From the NCBI GenBank assembly GCA_021029095.1, contig JAJOHG010000069.1, forward strand, positions 1 through 64,000: a stretch of 64,000 nt of DNA. The letters are read 5' to 3'. Of this stretch, positions 33,577 to 45,310 are shown piece by piece. This stretch comes from Phellopilus nigrolimitatus (lineage: Eukaryota; Basidiomycota; Agaricomycetes; Hymenochaetales; Hymenochaetaceae). How positions within the stretch are numbered: position 1 is the first letter of the stretch; each line of letters starts with the position of its first letter. The notes beneath the pieces were generated by a model. The model saw only the letters and a list, made by a program, of their open reading frames with translations. It did not search any database and was not told the origin of the DNA. Made by a program: the position numbers and the translations under genes.

Positions 33577-36125
33577 ATGTCTAACGAAAAGGCGGCAATA
33601 TCAACGACGACGACCCTTCAAAATTCTGTCAAGAACACTGGTATCCCGGAGGCAGAAGTGCCTGTTGACATCTCGTTAAAGGAGAAGCAAGGTGCGGGTG
33701 AGCCAGGCGACCCGGAATCGGGTCGCGACAGCGAGGACGACACGCGAAGAAACACGTTAGACGTGTCTGCACGCCCGAAAGAAGGCGAAAGGACGAGCCC
33801 GAAGGACCTGGAGGCGGGACTCGGCGGAGCCGCGGAGAAGGATGGGCATATTATCGTGGACTGGGACGGGCCAGATGATCCAGGGAATCCTCGAAAGTGA
33901 GTCTCCCATGTCTTTCCCTTTCTTCGGATGCCTGACCTATGCTCTCCGCCATATGTAGTTGGCCTTACAAAAAGAAATGGATCGTTACGTTGATAGTCTC
34001 CTCCTTTACATTTATTTCCCCTGTTTCGTCGTCGATGATTGCTCCCGCTTCCGACCAGCTCGCCGCGCAATTTGGTATTACAAGCACGGTGGTCATTGCA
34101 ATGGTCACATCCGTTTTCGTACTAGCATACGGTATGTGCATTATTATTGAAAATGAATGAGAATAAGTCTCATAGGAATTGTTTAGCGGTCGGGCCTCTC
34201 TTTCTTGGGCCCCTTTCTGAGATCTTTGGACGCTCAAAAGTTTTGCAAATAACAAATCTCTGGTACCTAGGTTTGTTTTTATTAACTTTTTTTTTTGCCT
34301 AAACTCTCGCTCTTTGTTAATGACCGTGAATTATCAGCTTGGAATCTCGCTTGTGGAGCTTCACAAAATACGGGCCAGTTTATCGCATTTCGTTTTCTTG
34401 CGGGCCTAGGTGGCAGCGCGCCTCTCGCCGTACGTATCACGTAGAAAATCGTCACTGTAGCCGGATTTGAACGTTATTGCTATACTCACACAGATTGGAG
34501 GTGCAGTACTCGGCGACTGCTGGCGTCCTGAAGAGCGTGGACGTGCAATTGCGCTCTACTCACTCGCTCCTCTCCTTGGGCCCGTCATCGGCCCGCTCTG
34601 CGGCGCTTGGGTTGCGGAAAAATCGACGTGGCGCTGGGTAGTAAGTTCCAGTCCGTTTGCTTAATCTATGACGTATTTACTCAAATCTCTTTCGTCTCAA
34701 TAAGTTCTGGTCAACTTCTATCGCGGATGCCTGTGTCCAGGTCCTCGGGTTGTTCTTCCTTAAAGAAAGTACGCACTAGTTTATCTCTTTTATCTATTTA
34801 GTGTGTCTTTGTTATCGTCTGACTAACCTGGTCTTCTATTAGCATTCGCTCCGATTCTTCTCGAGCGTAAAGCAGCAAAGATAAGAAAGCAGCTCGGAAT
34901 AGAGAAGGGGGACTATGGGCGTGTAAGCACGCCGTTCGAGGGTACGGATCGGAAGTACGTTTCTAATATTACTTGTTCTTATTTGTTCAAGTTTCCTTCC
35001 CCCCGAATCAATGCATCGATGTGATATTGACATATACCACTTCTATTTTAGCCCGAGACACATCTTCTTCAAGGCGATTGTGCGTCCGTTTGCGCTCTTC
35101 GCGCAAGAGCCGATCATCCAGCTCCTGGGTGTCTATATGGCATTCGTGTGCGTGTTCCATTCGTGCATTTATATCCGACTTCCTTTAGACTGACGCTGGC
35201 TCTCTTTTGTACACTTCAGCTATGGCCTTATCTATCTCATACTAACGACCATCCCTTCAATATACGAGGGCATCTACGGCGAACACGTTGGCATCGCGGG
35301 CCTTAATTATCTCGCCCTCGGCATCGGGCTTACGGGTGCGAGTCAGATCAACGCGCGCATGCTCGACCGCATATACAAGTATCTTAAGGATAAGAATGGC
35401 GGCGCGGTGCGGCCAGAATACCGATTGCGTGAGTAGCTTCTTCCTTCCAACCGCTGAAGTGAAAGCAGCCGTGAGAAATCGATCGCTAACGAGGACATGT
35501 ATGTGGATTGGGTGTGTAGCTTCGATGGTACCGGGTACGATTGCTCTTCCCATCGGGCTCCTCATCACTGGCTGGGCAGCGGAGAAGCATGTACACTGGA
35601 TCGTGCCCGATATCGTGCGCATTTTTTGTTTCTTCGACAGATTGAAGCACGACTAATGCTGATATTTATCGGACAGGGCCTCGTGCTGATTGGCGCAGGT
35701 ATGATCCTCAACTTCCAGTCGATCCAGACATATGTCATCGACGCGTTTACTTTGCACGCTGCATCTGGTGCGTCTTTATTTCGTGCATATTAGTCCTACG
35801 CATCGGATCTGATTTTTCTTTTTCGCTTTCTGGAATCTTCAATCAAAATAGCTCTCGCCGCGGTCTCCTTCCTGCGTTCGCTCGCGGGCTTTGGCTTCCC
35901 GCTCTTCGCGCCCGCCATGTACTCCGCTCTCGGCTTCGGTAAGGGCGATACTATCCTAGCGGCGGTCGCGATCGCCGTCGGCTGTCCCGCGTAAGGGCAT
36001 TTTTTAAGACTGTCGCGACGTCTGTGTGCTCATCACCACTTGTCTTTCTTTCATACAGACCATGGCTTTTCTGGCATTATGGCGAACGAATCCGCGCAAA
36101 GAGTCGGTATGCTGCGAGCCCATGA
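33577..36125 (+). CDS. MFS transporter, drug:H+ antiporter-1 (DHA1) type
   Basis: Thirteen exons join in frame to 562 aa: 33577-33896, 33959-34131, 34187-34270, 34338-34429, 34494-34640, 34705-34768, 34843-34954, 35052-35147, 35220-35428, 35520-35614, 35677-35767, 35852-35990 and 36059-36125. A polar N-terminus of about 100 residues ends with the family signature DWDGPDDPGNP then NWPYKKKW. The TM2-3 motif is LGPLSEIFGRSKVL, with GDCWRPEERGRAIALYSLAP, LGPVIGPLCGAWVAE and KIRKQLGIEKGDYGR. About 12 membrane segments are expected. The family exports drugs, polyamines or other small molecules by proton exchange at the plasma membrane. The substrate cannot be told from sequence. Confidence 0.93.
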
Positions 36126-36681
36126 AACGCAAGCTGTTCGGATTCCTCTTTTCATTAGACATCTACACTCAATTTCATGACCAATGCATCCGACCCAATC
36201 GCACTTTTTTTTCTGCTTTTTTTCTCGAAACCTCGTTGCTTTCGATTACGCTGCTTTTCGTCTCCATCACGGATTTTCATGTCTTCGGTTTCTCCGAAAG
36301 AGCCACAATTTGCATTTAGCAGGATCCATGCATTGCACACACTCGTCTTGGATATTTCTTCGCACTACGACGTTGCGCCCTACGTTTCTCGCTTACGGAC
36401 ATGTGTAGCTTTAGTTTGCAATCATTGCATGTATAGTTGAACCTTTGAGGAGCATAGCTCTAGGAATACTTCAAGCTATCCAGCCGGCTGAGCCCTGTAT
36501 GGATGCTTACAAACCGACGTTATCGGTAGTCACAAATGATCTACGCGGTAATGCTTTTTATGTAAGCGTTCACGGCACGATCCTTTTGATGAGACAGACT
36601 ACGCATCAAGCTTTGCCTTTGACTATTTCAATTTATTTCCTGGCCGGCGTCGTCTACGAGAAATATACTAATATACATGTA
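36126..36681. other. Intergenic between convergent genes
   Basis: 3' flanks of the MFS gene and the kinase-like locus. Only short frames; nothing recognised. Confidence 0.4.
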
Positions 36682-37608
36682 TCACCCTGAAGATTGCGAT
36701 TCCGACCCAGACGAGTCAGAGCTCTCGACTTCCATAAATTTATTAAGTGCCTCGCAGGCATCTTTGGCGGTCGGCCTCTTCGCGGGGTCGATCTCTAAGC
36801 ACGACTTCGCGAAGTCAAGCTGCTCTTCAGAGAGTCGACCGTCTAGCATGCGAATATAAGCGGACGGTGCACTTTCATTCACTCCGTATCCTTCAATGAC
36901 CTGGCCAGCATTATTAAATCGAAAGAAGTCGAATTTTAGTGAGTACAAATATAACGGAACTTACCTGGAGAAAAAGTAGACCGAAGGCCCATATATCGCT
37001 AGCAGGGATCGCGTTGTGGAATGAGCTCTCTTCCATCTCTTCAAGTGCTTTTTCGTGCTCTTCGGAAGGTAAGTCCGCGCGCTCATAATCAATACTGCAT
37101 TCGGGTGTGCAGAATGACTGGCGGCTTGCCATGTTTGGTCGTGCTGGGCCGTAGGCAGAGCCGTCGGGACATTGAATTTCCGCTGCTGCGAAGTCGGAGA
37201 TGCATGCGACGTGTTCCCCGTCTGCTGATCGTTTTATATTAATTGCGCACTGCTAAGATTCTTATTTTTTGTCACAGCGCAAAGGCGAAGGTGAGACCGA
37301 GAGAGCTTACCCCATTGATGTTTCTGTGTACTATCGAGTGTCCGTGAACTGATAAAAACACATAAATCGACGCTTTTCGCAATGAACTGTGAACACATTT
37401 CGTTAGTAATGGCGAAGGGCATGATAATTTGTAACACAACCCTCTCGTCTGGAAAGTGGGTGTGAGAGAAACAATCCATGATACCGTAAGCTTGTTCGTG
37501 GAATGGGAAATTTGCAATGCTAATATCTTCCATTCTAAACTCGTGGAGACCATATCCGGACAAGACACTCCTTAGACGAATGGAGTACTCGGGGATATGG
37601 GAAGCCAT
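36682..37608 (-). pseudogene. Protein-kinase-like fragment, probably decayed
   Basis: The last exon (36900-36682) reads IEGYGVNES..., LDFAKSCLEIDPAKRPTAKD, a kinase C-lobe end. The exon before it (from 36965 upward) reads VACISDFAAAEI, CTPECS and DIWAFGLLFLQ, matching the DFG, APE and DxW regions. Upstream a frame reads LSVHGHSIVHRNING, like the catalytic loop but with HRN for HRD, and it is not in the frame that splices cleanly. The DFG glycine is replaced. The N-lobe with glycine loop and lysine is absent from the model starting at ATG 37608. Together this suggests a pseudogene or a pseudokinase. Confidence 0.55.
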
Positions 37609-38960
37609 AGCAGCAAGAAAATGAAGCAGAAACAGACCTAAAGAAGAATTTCGGAATTACCTTCAGCACGATCCAGTTTATAACATAGGCCTTCTGCACA
37701 ATACCCTGGATCTAGAGGTGGCAAGACGTAAGGAAACAAGACCGATTTGCACGCGACGAGTTTCTAGTTGTTTCGAAGAGAGGAAGCCAAGCATCTACAA
37801 TACGCAACCGTATAGAATTTCGGTGGCTCTGTGTTTATCATCCTTTATCACAATTGCTGAAGAAGAGATGAGAAAGGTCGAACTACCTCGAGGCTCATGC
37901 TGGAATTAGAGGAGCCACCTGCCGGGTCCGTACTTAACATAACAAGCTGACAACAACAAGCAGCCACTTTAAAAGACGTCGACGTTCATACGCAATCGCC
38001 GCCGCCGACACCACAGGTTTCTGATGGCACAATTGAAGTTGACTTTGGTTGATGATCGGACAACGAGGAAACTGAGTTGCAGCGATGAACAACACGCTGC
38101 GCTGATGGTGAGTTTATTCTGACTCACCACTCAATTCAACCCACAACAGCTTTGTTGAAACTGTGGTTTTTGCATTATGGCCACTGAAAGTCAAATATAC
38201 TCGAGACGTGTAGAATAGAACATCTGCGGGGCAAGAATGGTTTCAGAAAAGATCGTCATCGCGGGAAATGTTTGAAGTTCAGCAGATGCCGGCATTTGCC
38301 GTGGATAAAAATCGCGTCGAAGAATCAACTTCTCAAGATAGCACGTGTCCTCCTCGCATGCACTCACCACAGTTGTCTAACTTGTTTCTGTGATATTCAT
38401 CTTAGCCGTATTTTCTCGTCTGTCATTATTAAAAACGCCCTCGAAGATGCCACTTTGAGTTAACGAGGCCTTAACTGACTACAAGATGCGGTCTCTGATC
38501 CACCTTTTGGTCTATGAGTTCTTGAAGGATCCCCTCTCAGACATAATCGTCGTCCTCTATGCTTGATGAGGTCTTAAACGACTTATATTTCCAGAGCGCT
38601 CGCACTGCCGCAGTCACTATCGAAGTAAACAGGCATTAACGGGCCCGATGCTCTAGCACCAATACTTTCCAAGGATAAGACCGAGTCCGTAACGTGGAAT
38701 TTTCTAAATATTTATATAGTATTAATAAATCTATGCCCAATCCCTCCGACTACATGGCACTTAACGAGAAAAAACAAAATCGAGAATTTGGAGATCCAAG
38801 TCAAATTCTTAGACGAGCATGAAAAGTCCTTCGTAAGATCAATCGTACAGCCCATTCCCCATATCCCAGAATAGTTTCCCTACCACCCTCCCAGAGCACA
38901 CGGAAGACGGAAGGTAGCCTGGCCAGACGTACTAACCCTATCTGGCCGCCAATCGAGTAA
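37609..38960. other. Intergenic, no supported gene
   Basis: About 1.35 kb lies between the kinase-like locus and the P450 stop codon, with only short frames. AT-rich near 38700. Confidence 0.4.
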
Positions 38961-41103
38961 CTAATACTCGAAGCGTCGCACGCGCATAGGCATGGCGTAT
39001 CCTTCCTCACCAGAAACCTTTGGGCGGGGAAGGATCGTGTTGATTTTCTCCACCTTCGTCTCCAGCCCGTCGCGCATAGCGAAAACGTAGTTGCGAACGA
39101 GGACGGACAGAACAGACTGAAAAAAAAAAGATATAATACAATGTCAGTGAAAGACTGGAGTTCTGCTTGATTGGCAGCCCGACGAGACCTTGAACTCAGC
39201 AATTGCGAAGGCACGACCCAGACACGTCCTCGGACCATCAATGAATGTCAGCAAATGATGGTACCCTTGTAACTCCATTGCCTTTGTCGTTAAACTTGCA
39301 TCACCATCGAGCCAGCGTTCGGGTTTGAAATCCTTTGCATCAGGCCCCCAAATAGCCTTGGAGCAGTTAACCCCTCGTATAGGAACCAAGACGCCTGCGC
39401 CCCGGGAAATGGAGATGCGATCGATGGTTTGTCCTGAGGACGTCTTCATAGGCGCGCTGAGAGGAATGACGTCGTCATCTGCTGCCTGAAGGACCCAAGT
39501 ACAAACAGTAAGTCCTCAGTTACACTCCGTTCGAGCTCCTATCGAACGTACTATCCGTGAAGTCTGTGCGACAGGCGGGTGTAAGCGAAGGATCTCGCGC
39601 ATAACAGCATCCAAATACGGAAGGCCATTCGTAATCTGTTCATACGATGGATCCTTTGCGGCGAAGTCGGCGAGCTCTGTGCGCAATCTACCCTGCTTTT
39701 CTGGATGAAGGGATAGTTCAATGAGAGCCCACGTGAGGCTGACTGTAACGAAACCATCAATATAAATAAAAGAGCATTTAGAAAAAGTTGAAAGCTCACT
39801 TGATGTCGTCTCGTAGCCCGCTAAAAGGAAGACCTTCATCTATAAAGATTGTGTTCGCTGCTGTATCTTTTAAGAACCATTATTTGGCTCACCTGTGCTA
39901 GCACCTCGTCTCCAGTGAGCCGTAGCTCTGGATCAGCATTTTCTGCTTTAACTAACACATTATACGTTAGGTTTCGTTTACCAGTGAAGAAATAAGAGAG
40001 GCACCCACTCAAGCACCGATGATCGACCGGTCAGACTCGTTTCCACCAGACTCTCCCGCCTCCTTCTCCTTGCGGCTTCTTGTCAGAAGCACTTCGGCGA
40101 TCTCCTCCATACTATGGTGCAATTTTCTCACCAGGCGAGTACGGCTCGTCGGAATCTTCATGAGAAATGGCAGGACTTGACCGAGAAGAGGAATTATTAT
40201 GGAGATGCCTAAGGGAGGAAGAGTCCCGAAGGAGTCGAACATATTCTCTACGTCCGAATGACGCCCCTCCAGTGCGCCAAAATCGTGCCCGAACCCTGCG
40301 ATGCCAATACTATCAAGTGAGACGCAGTTCATCCTGCGAGAAGAATGTGTGAAGTCGAAGAATCTAACAGAACGACTACCGGAGATGGCATACCATTTCT
40401 GGACATCGATGACAGCGTCATCGGACGAAGATATCACTGCATCCCAAGCAGTTTTGACCTGGACGACATTCAGAAGAGAATTAAACAAAGGAAAAATTAG
40501 TTTACCTTGTAGGCGGAGTCGTAGAATATCGGAGTCAAGTTCCGAATAGCAAGGTTGCTGAAAGCCGGAGTGAGAGCTTTGCGTTGTCTGTGTAATTTAA
40601 TGACTTTAGTCTGTTACATGATTCCTCGGATTAACATTTATAGACGATACCTTCGATGGCTCTCACCTTCAGCCCACAAAAGGCCTTTGCCGATCTATAG
40701 AAGGTAATATTCCCCATCAGTTGTAGGAGGAAAGGCGGAAAGATCTGCTCACTAAATTAGAAAGAACCTGCTTTGCAAACGCGCTGTTCACATAAACAAA
40801 CGTCTCTTTCGAATAGAAGTGCGCAATTGCCTTCGCATCTGTTAGAATGGTGCGACGAGAGCCAAAAGGACCTGGAATCTGATAAACTGGACCAAATTCC
40901 TCTGCCCACTTTTCGTAAAGGGCGCTTGAATCTCCGAGAAACACATCTTTCGAAACCCCAAATAACCAGCTACTCGCAGGAGGACCACGCAGGTTCGTCA
41001 TTTTTGTTCGCATGCGTACAGCCTGCGAGAATTTGTAGATGAGCCATGCTCCGATTACGATGAGAATGAAGTCGGCGGAGCTAAGATTCGACGGCATATT
41101 CAT
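38961..41103 (-). CDS. Cytochrome P450 monooxygenase
   Basis: Ten exons in frame give 533 aa: 41103-40753, 40694-40651, 40587-40506, 40458-40394, 40333-40017, 39951-39893, 39839-39800, 39742-39552, 39485-39189 and 39116-38961. An N-terminal membrane anchor (FILIVIGAWLIYKFS) is followed by LRGPPASSWLFG. The helix-C region is WAEGESHRRQRKALTPAF, helix I is LAGYETTS (about 313-320), ExxR is VMREILRLHP, the PERF-like motif is FKPERW, and the heme loop is FIDGPRTCLG with the thiolate Cys. All key residues are present. It should be an ER-bound, CPR-dependent oxygenase. The substrate is unknown. A neighbouring MFS gene is on the same strand, 0.7 kb upstream, but nothing else suggests a cluster. Confidence 0.94.
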
Positions 41104-41819
41104 AGCTGACCAGATGGATACTCGTGCGGGGATGTCAACATTGTACTGCGCGTTGCTCCAAGTCTTTATATGAAAACGGGGCCGGCAGGCCAGAAACACG
41201 TAATCCTGATTACTAATGTAAATTGGGCTTCGTGAGAAGCTGAGAAACAGAAAGTCAGCGTAAAAACTGCCGATAAGCTGAAGTCGCATCCAAAATGAGC
41301 CCACGCGGACGGGCCACGCAAGCCTAAATTTACACGCCTCAGCGCCGAGGCGCAAGGCAGTTCATCTGGCAAAGCAGAGCGCCATTAGTAGCACAAGGTT
41401 ATGCAGAGTCCCTTCTATCAATGTCAACTTGAAGCGAGCATGCCAACGGATGTCTGCAAAACCATCGAGAACCTCGAAGTTGCAGCCTAGGCGTACAGAC
41501 AAAGTTCAAGAGGTACCCATACGTTTGGGACGGCAGTATTGCGCATCAACGCGGTACGTAAGCTTGACGAATTTAAAATACAATGCTTAGGTAAGCAACT
41601 ATACCAAATACGTAGTTGCGTTGACGTTATAAAAAGTAAACCATGTCTAAAACCTTGAGCTCCCTCAAAGACTCTAGATTTATTTTATTTTAAATTGAGA
41701 GGACTGTATTTAACAGAAATAACATGGGGCTTATGGACATGGCATACCTCTCCAAATACGGTGTAAGTCTGCGAGAACTCGATTATACCGTACGAGTATC
41801 TACTATTATTTTAAGTCAC
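41104..41819. other. Intergenic: P450 promoter and 3' flank of the next gene
   Basis: No gene. AT-rich near 41560-41710, with TTTATTTTATTTTA around 41680. Confidence 0.4.
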
Positions 41820-44242
41820 CTACACCTGGTAGCGGAACTTTGGGTGCAGACACCCAAGCTGTTCGACTTCCTGCGCAGTCTTTCCCTCCAACCGGTAATC
41901 TCGTGCACCGCGCGCTCGCTTCGCGTTCTCCCACCGGATGTAAAATACACCTACAGCGACCACCACGCAGCAGAACGAGCTCGTCGCAAGATTTAGCGAA
42001 TTCCCATGGTGGTAGTTTGGCGCATCTGCCGGGAGGTACGTCCATACGCTTCAAGCGAGAGTGTGTCATGAACGACAATCGCTAATGTCAGAAAGTACGC
42101 TTGGATGACTCACGCAATGACGGAGCCAAGTGCGCCAATGCCGGGAATGATGGCCGTAGTAACTGCGCGTACAGTGTCAGGCGCGGCGTTGTCTGTTCCC
42201 CAGGACAACACCATCGGCCCGCTGAGTGATCCCCCAGCCAGATTGAGAAAGCATGCCGCGTATCTTGGTTATTTAATCAAGAAAATATCAGTGCCAATAT
42301 ACTCACAAACACAGAAACAATGCGGCCAGGTCGGGACGACTGGAACACTGACCGTGCATGGGAGTTTCCGGTACCAACGAAGACAGCGTATCCAATGACC
42401 ATAAGGAGTACAGATAGGATGATGGGTGTCGCGCGTTGTTTCATCCGGAAGCTGAGATACGCATTCAATAGTGCCCAAATTGCTCCCACGGCATACGGAG
42501 GGACCGTGCGAAGCTGCGACTCTATCGTCGCTAAAAGATCATGTCTAACATTCCGGATCATTTCAAAACGTAGAAGAATCTGCTTACTGAAGTGCCCCAC
42601 TATGAAGAAAATAGCAGGATAGAGAACTTGACCTTGTGCAGTGAAATGTAAATATTAGACTCACGGGTAGCAATAACCGTCGGCATGAAAAGACTCAGGC
42701 CTTGGAATGAGATGTTGATCATCAAATAGCAGATCGAGCAAAGACAGGTCTACGATAGTAAAAATCGTACGTTCAGCATTTGAGCTTCACGTTATAGAAG
42801 AAATCCACATACGTTAAAATTAAACGCTCGCCAGACAAGCTTGAGCGTCGTACGCTCCTTTCTGCCGTGAGTTGCGACCGTCTGATCCGCCGAGATACGC
42901 GCAATGGCAAGCTCGCGCTCCTTATCATTCAGCATCCGCGTTATCTGTGGATCCGCGGGGATGATAAGGAAGCAAGAAAGGCCAATGCCTGTCGTGATTA
43001 TGCCTGGACAAAGATGTGGCGAGTAGTTAAAGTATATGAATGCTGCGTCGTGCTCGAAGTGTTGTGGTACCTTCAATTAAAAATATCTTCCGCCATGATT
43101 TGACAATGCCGATGTCGCTAACAGACAGGAGCCCGGATGCTAGTAGGCCACCGACTAAAAAATTGCGGGATACGTTGGTTAGTTTTCTGGTTTAACGGAT
43201 GGTTTGGAAAAGTGATGTATGAAAACTCACATGCGCCTGCAAGCGGCGGGGACAATCCAAAGAAGACGCCAATGCGCATGACGAGCTCTGTGCGTCTGTA
43301 ATACTTGATGACAGAAATAAGTAGATAACGTGGAACGACTCAGTCACAGCCGAGAATCTTGACATACCCGTGATAAGACATAGGTCAAACCGCTCTAAAA
43401 CAATGATAAAAACACATAGTCAGAGAAGCTCGTAACGTTTTCTGAGAGAGAAAATATAGACCTGCGACTCACTAGTGTACCGCCTTCCGCCATCCCTAGG
43501 AGCACACGTGTAACGATAAGACCCGCGTAGCTCTTGACAAATGCCGTCCCTATCGACACAACGCCAAAGCATGTTATCATCAGCGCAAGCCACTTTGAGC
43601 CAAAGTGCTTCAACGCTAGGTTCGAAGGGATCTCAACGGATATATACTGGAAGATAATGATTTTATGCTTGCTGGAAGAAGAGAGAAAGACTACGCACGA
43701 AGATGTAGAAAATGGTAAGCGCGATGTTGTAGTCGAAACCAACCATTCCGAGATCGCGTTCGATGCCTGCATGTAGCGTGAATTTACATTACACCGTATT
43801 CAGAAAAATAACCGTTCACCAGCAATTTTTGCGTTTCCTGATGAAAAACATATTGAAGGAACCCTCGGTGTAGAACGTGAAACAATTGTGAAGAGAAATT
43901 CATACCTATAGCAGTCCTGCAGCAAAGGATCAGAAATAATACGCGAAGCTAAGCAATGAACTTGCCTATCAATGAAATTTGTTGCATCTAAAGAAACGTA
44001 AGGAAATGAGAACCCAAAACTCAACGACGCACTTAAGACTCAAACTTACAGATGACGATGAACAATGGGAGTAGTATCCAGTCCAGTTTTCGTACCAAAG
44101 CCCGCTCAGCGAATGGATCAATCTGATTGTCCTCTCTCTGGCTGTCTTGATGTGCGAGCGCTGCGAGGATATGGTCTTCGTCCTTTTCTACCTCGAGTGA
44201 TCTCGAGCTAGGGGGATGCGAGTTGAGCTTGCTCACGTCCAT
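41820..44242 (-). CDS. MFS transporter, anion:cation symporter (Dal5/allantoate permease-like)
   Basis: At least 12 exons. ATG 44242 starts MDVSKLNSHPPSS; the first exon ends KLDWILLPLFIVIC. Short exons then spell ATNFIDR-TAI-GNAKIAG-IERDLGMVGFDYN, the family's TM1-2 signature, including an 11-nt exon (43916-43906) and a GC donor at 43965. Later parts are VEIPSNLALKHFGSKW, VTRVLLGMAEGG, LIIPADPQITRMLNDKER and a last exon WTYLPADAPNYHHGNSLN, ending QLGCLHPKFRYQV (stop 41820-41822). About 12 membrane segments are expected. Family members import organic anions, vitamins or ureides. The substrate here is not predictable. Exons between 41900 and 43400 were checked by motif, not all by exact border. 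Confidence 0.88.
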
Positions 44243-45310
44243 GGCGCGTTGTCCAGTTCTCGATCCACGAGAAAACGTCTTGTCGTCTGTTCTGATGGGC
44301 GCATTAGTGCCTATATACAGTCTCTAGAGCACACGACGCACAAAGATGTGCCTAAAGAAGTGGCGCCCCGGTGTTCTTCGCCTTTGTGAGAGATTGACAC
44401 CCGATGACACCCGAACGAGGACTGGGAAGGTTCAAGCGGACGGTATGTAATGCGCAGGTTCCTTAGAGCCTTTTTGGTACGAATCTCCATTGCCCGAGTC
44501 GGCGATCTCATAATGATGAACATGTGTTCTTCGTGAGGTGTGGTTCTTGCCGCTCATAGGAGAACTAGCTGTAATATGGGATAAGAGAAGAACCAATAAA
44601 TTCAGAATCTTACTTTCAATCTCCACTGAAATTGTCTAATAAACTCTTTCAAGTTGACCCAACTCTATCTTCATCAAATGCGAGTAGCTAGTGGCAAGGT
44701 CTGCGGGCTGTTGAAATTATCGCGAATCTCTGCAATGAGTATCAACATATGAGCATACCAATTTCTTCTTTGTACGTCAAGATCTCATTGCTGAGCTGTT
44801 CATAATTGACTGATCACAATCTGAGTAAGTATGCAAAAGAGCGCTCACTACTCAGCGTGTAGGCGCGATTTCTCGGTAACTCGTCGGCTCGACGCTCAGC
44901 TACGTAACACGAAAGTCCAAGGAGAGGCACCACCGCGCCGACAATCTAACAGGTTTACTTGAGCATACGCAGACAATGCAACCGTCGGAAAGATAGAGCT
45001 GGGTTCTGCTTGTTTCTCGGAGAAAACTTGAGACTGATCACGTGCTCGACACGTTTCGCGGACCGTTCAGCTAATTTTGAATCGTCCTCGTACATTCATC
45101 ACTGCCAAAACAACTCATAGAGTCACGGAGGCCAGCAGAATGCGGTCGGTCATGTGGGACGCGTACCGCACGGTGCGCTCGACGAGAAGAACAACAGAAC
45201 TATTGCGCTGGACACTGACGGAGATATGACACTGGTTTGAAAAGGCGGCCTTGCTCGCCGCATCTTAGCAGTCTTTCTGGCTTTCAGAGAGATCCAAGCT
45301 CGAGTCGAAG
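44243..45310. other. Intergenic between divergent genes
   Basis: Shared 5' region of the MFS gene and the GH3 gene, about 1.07 kb. Only short frames; no clear TATA box. Nothing else recognised. Confidence 0.4.
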
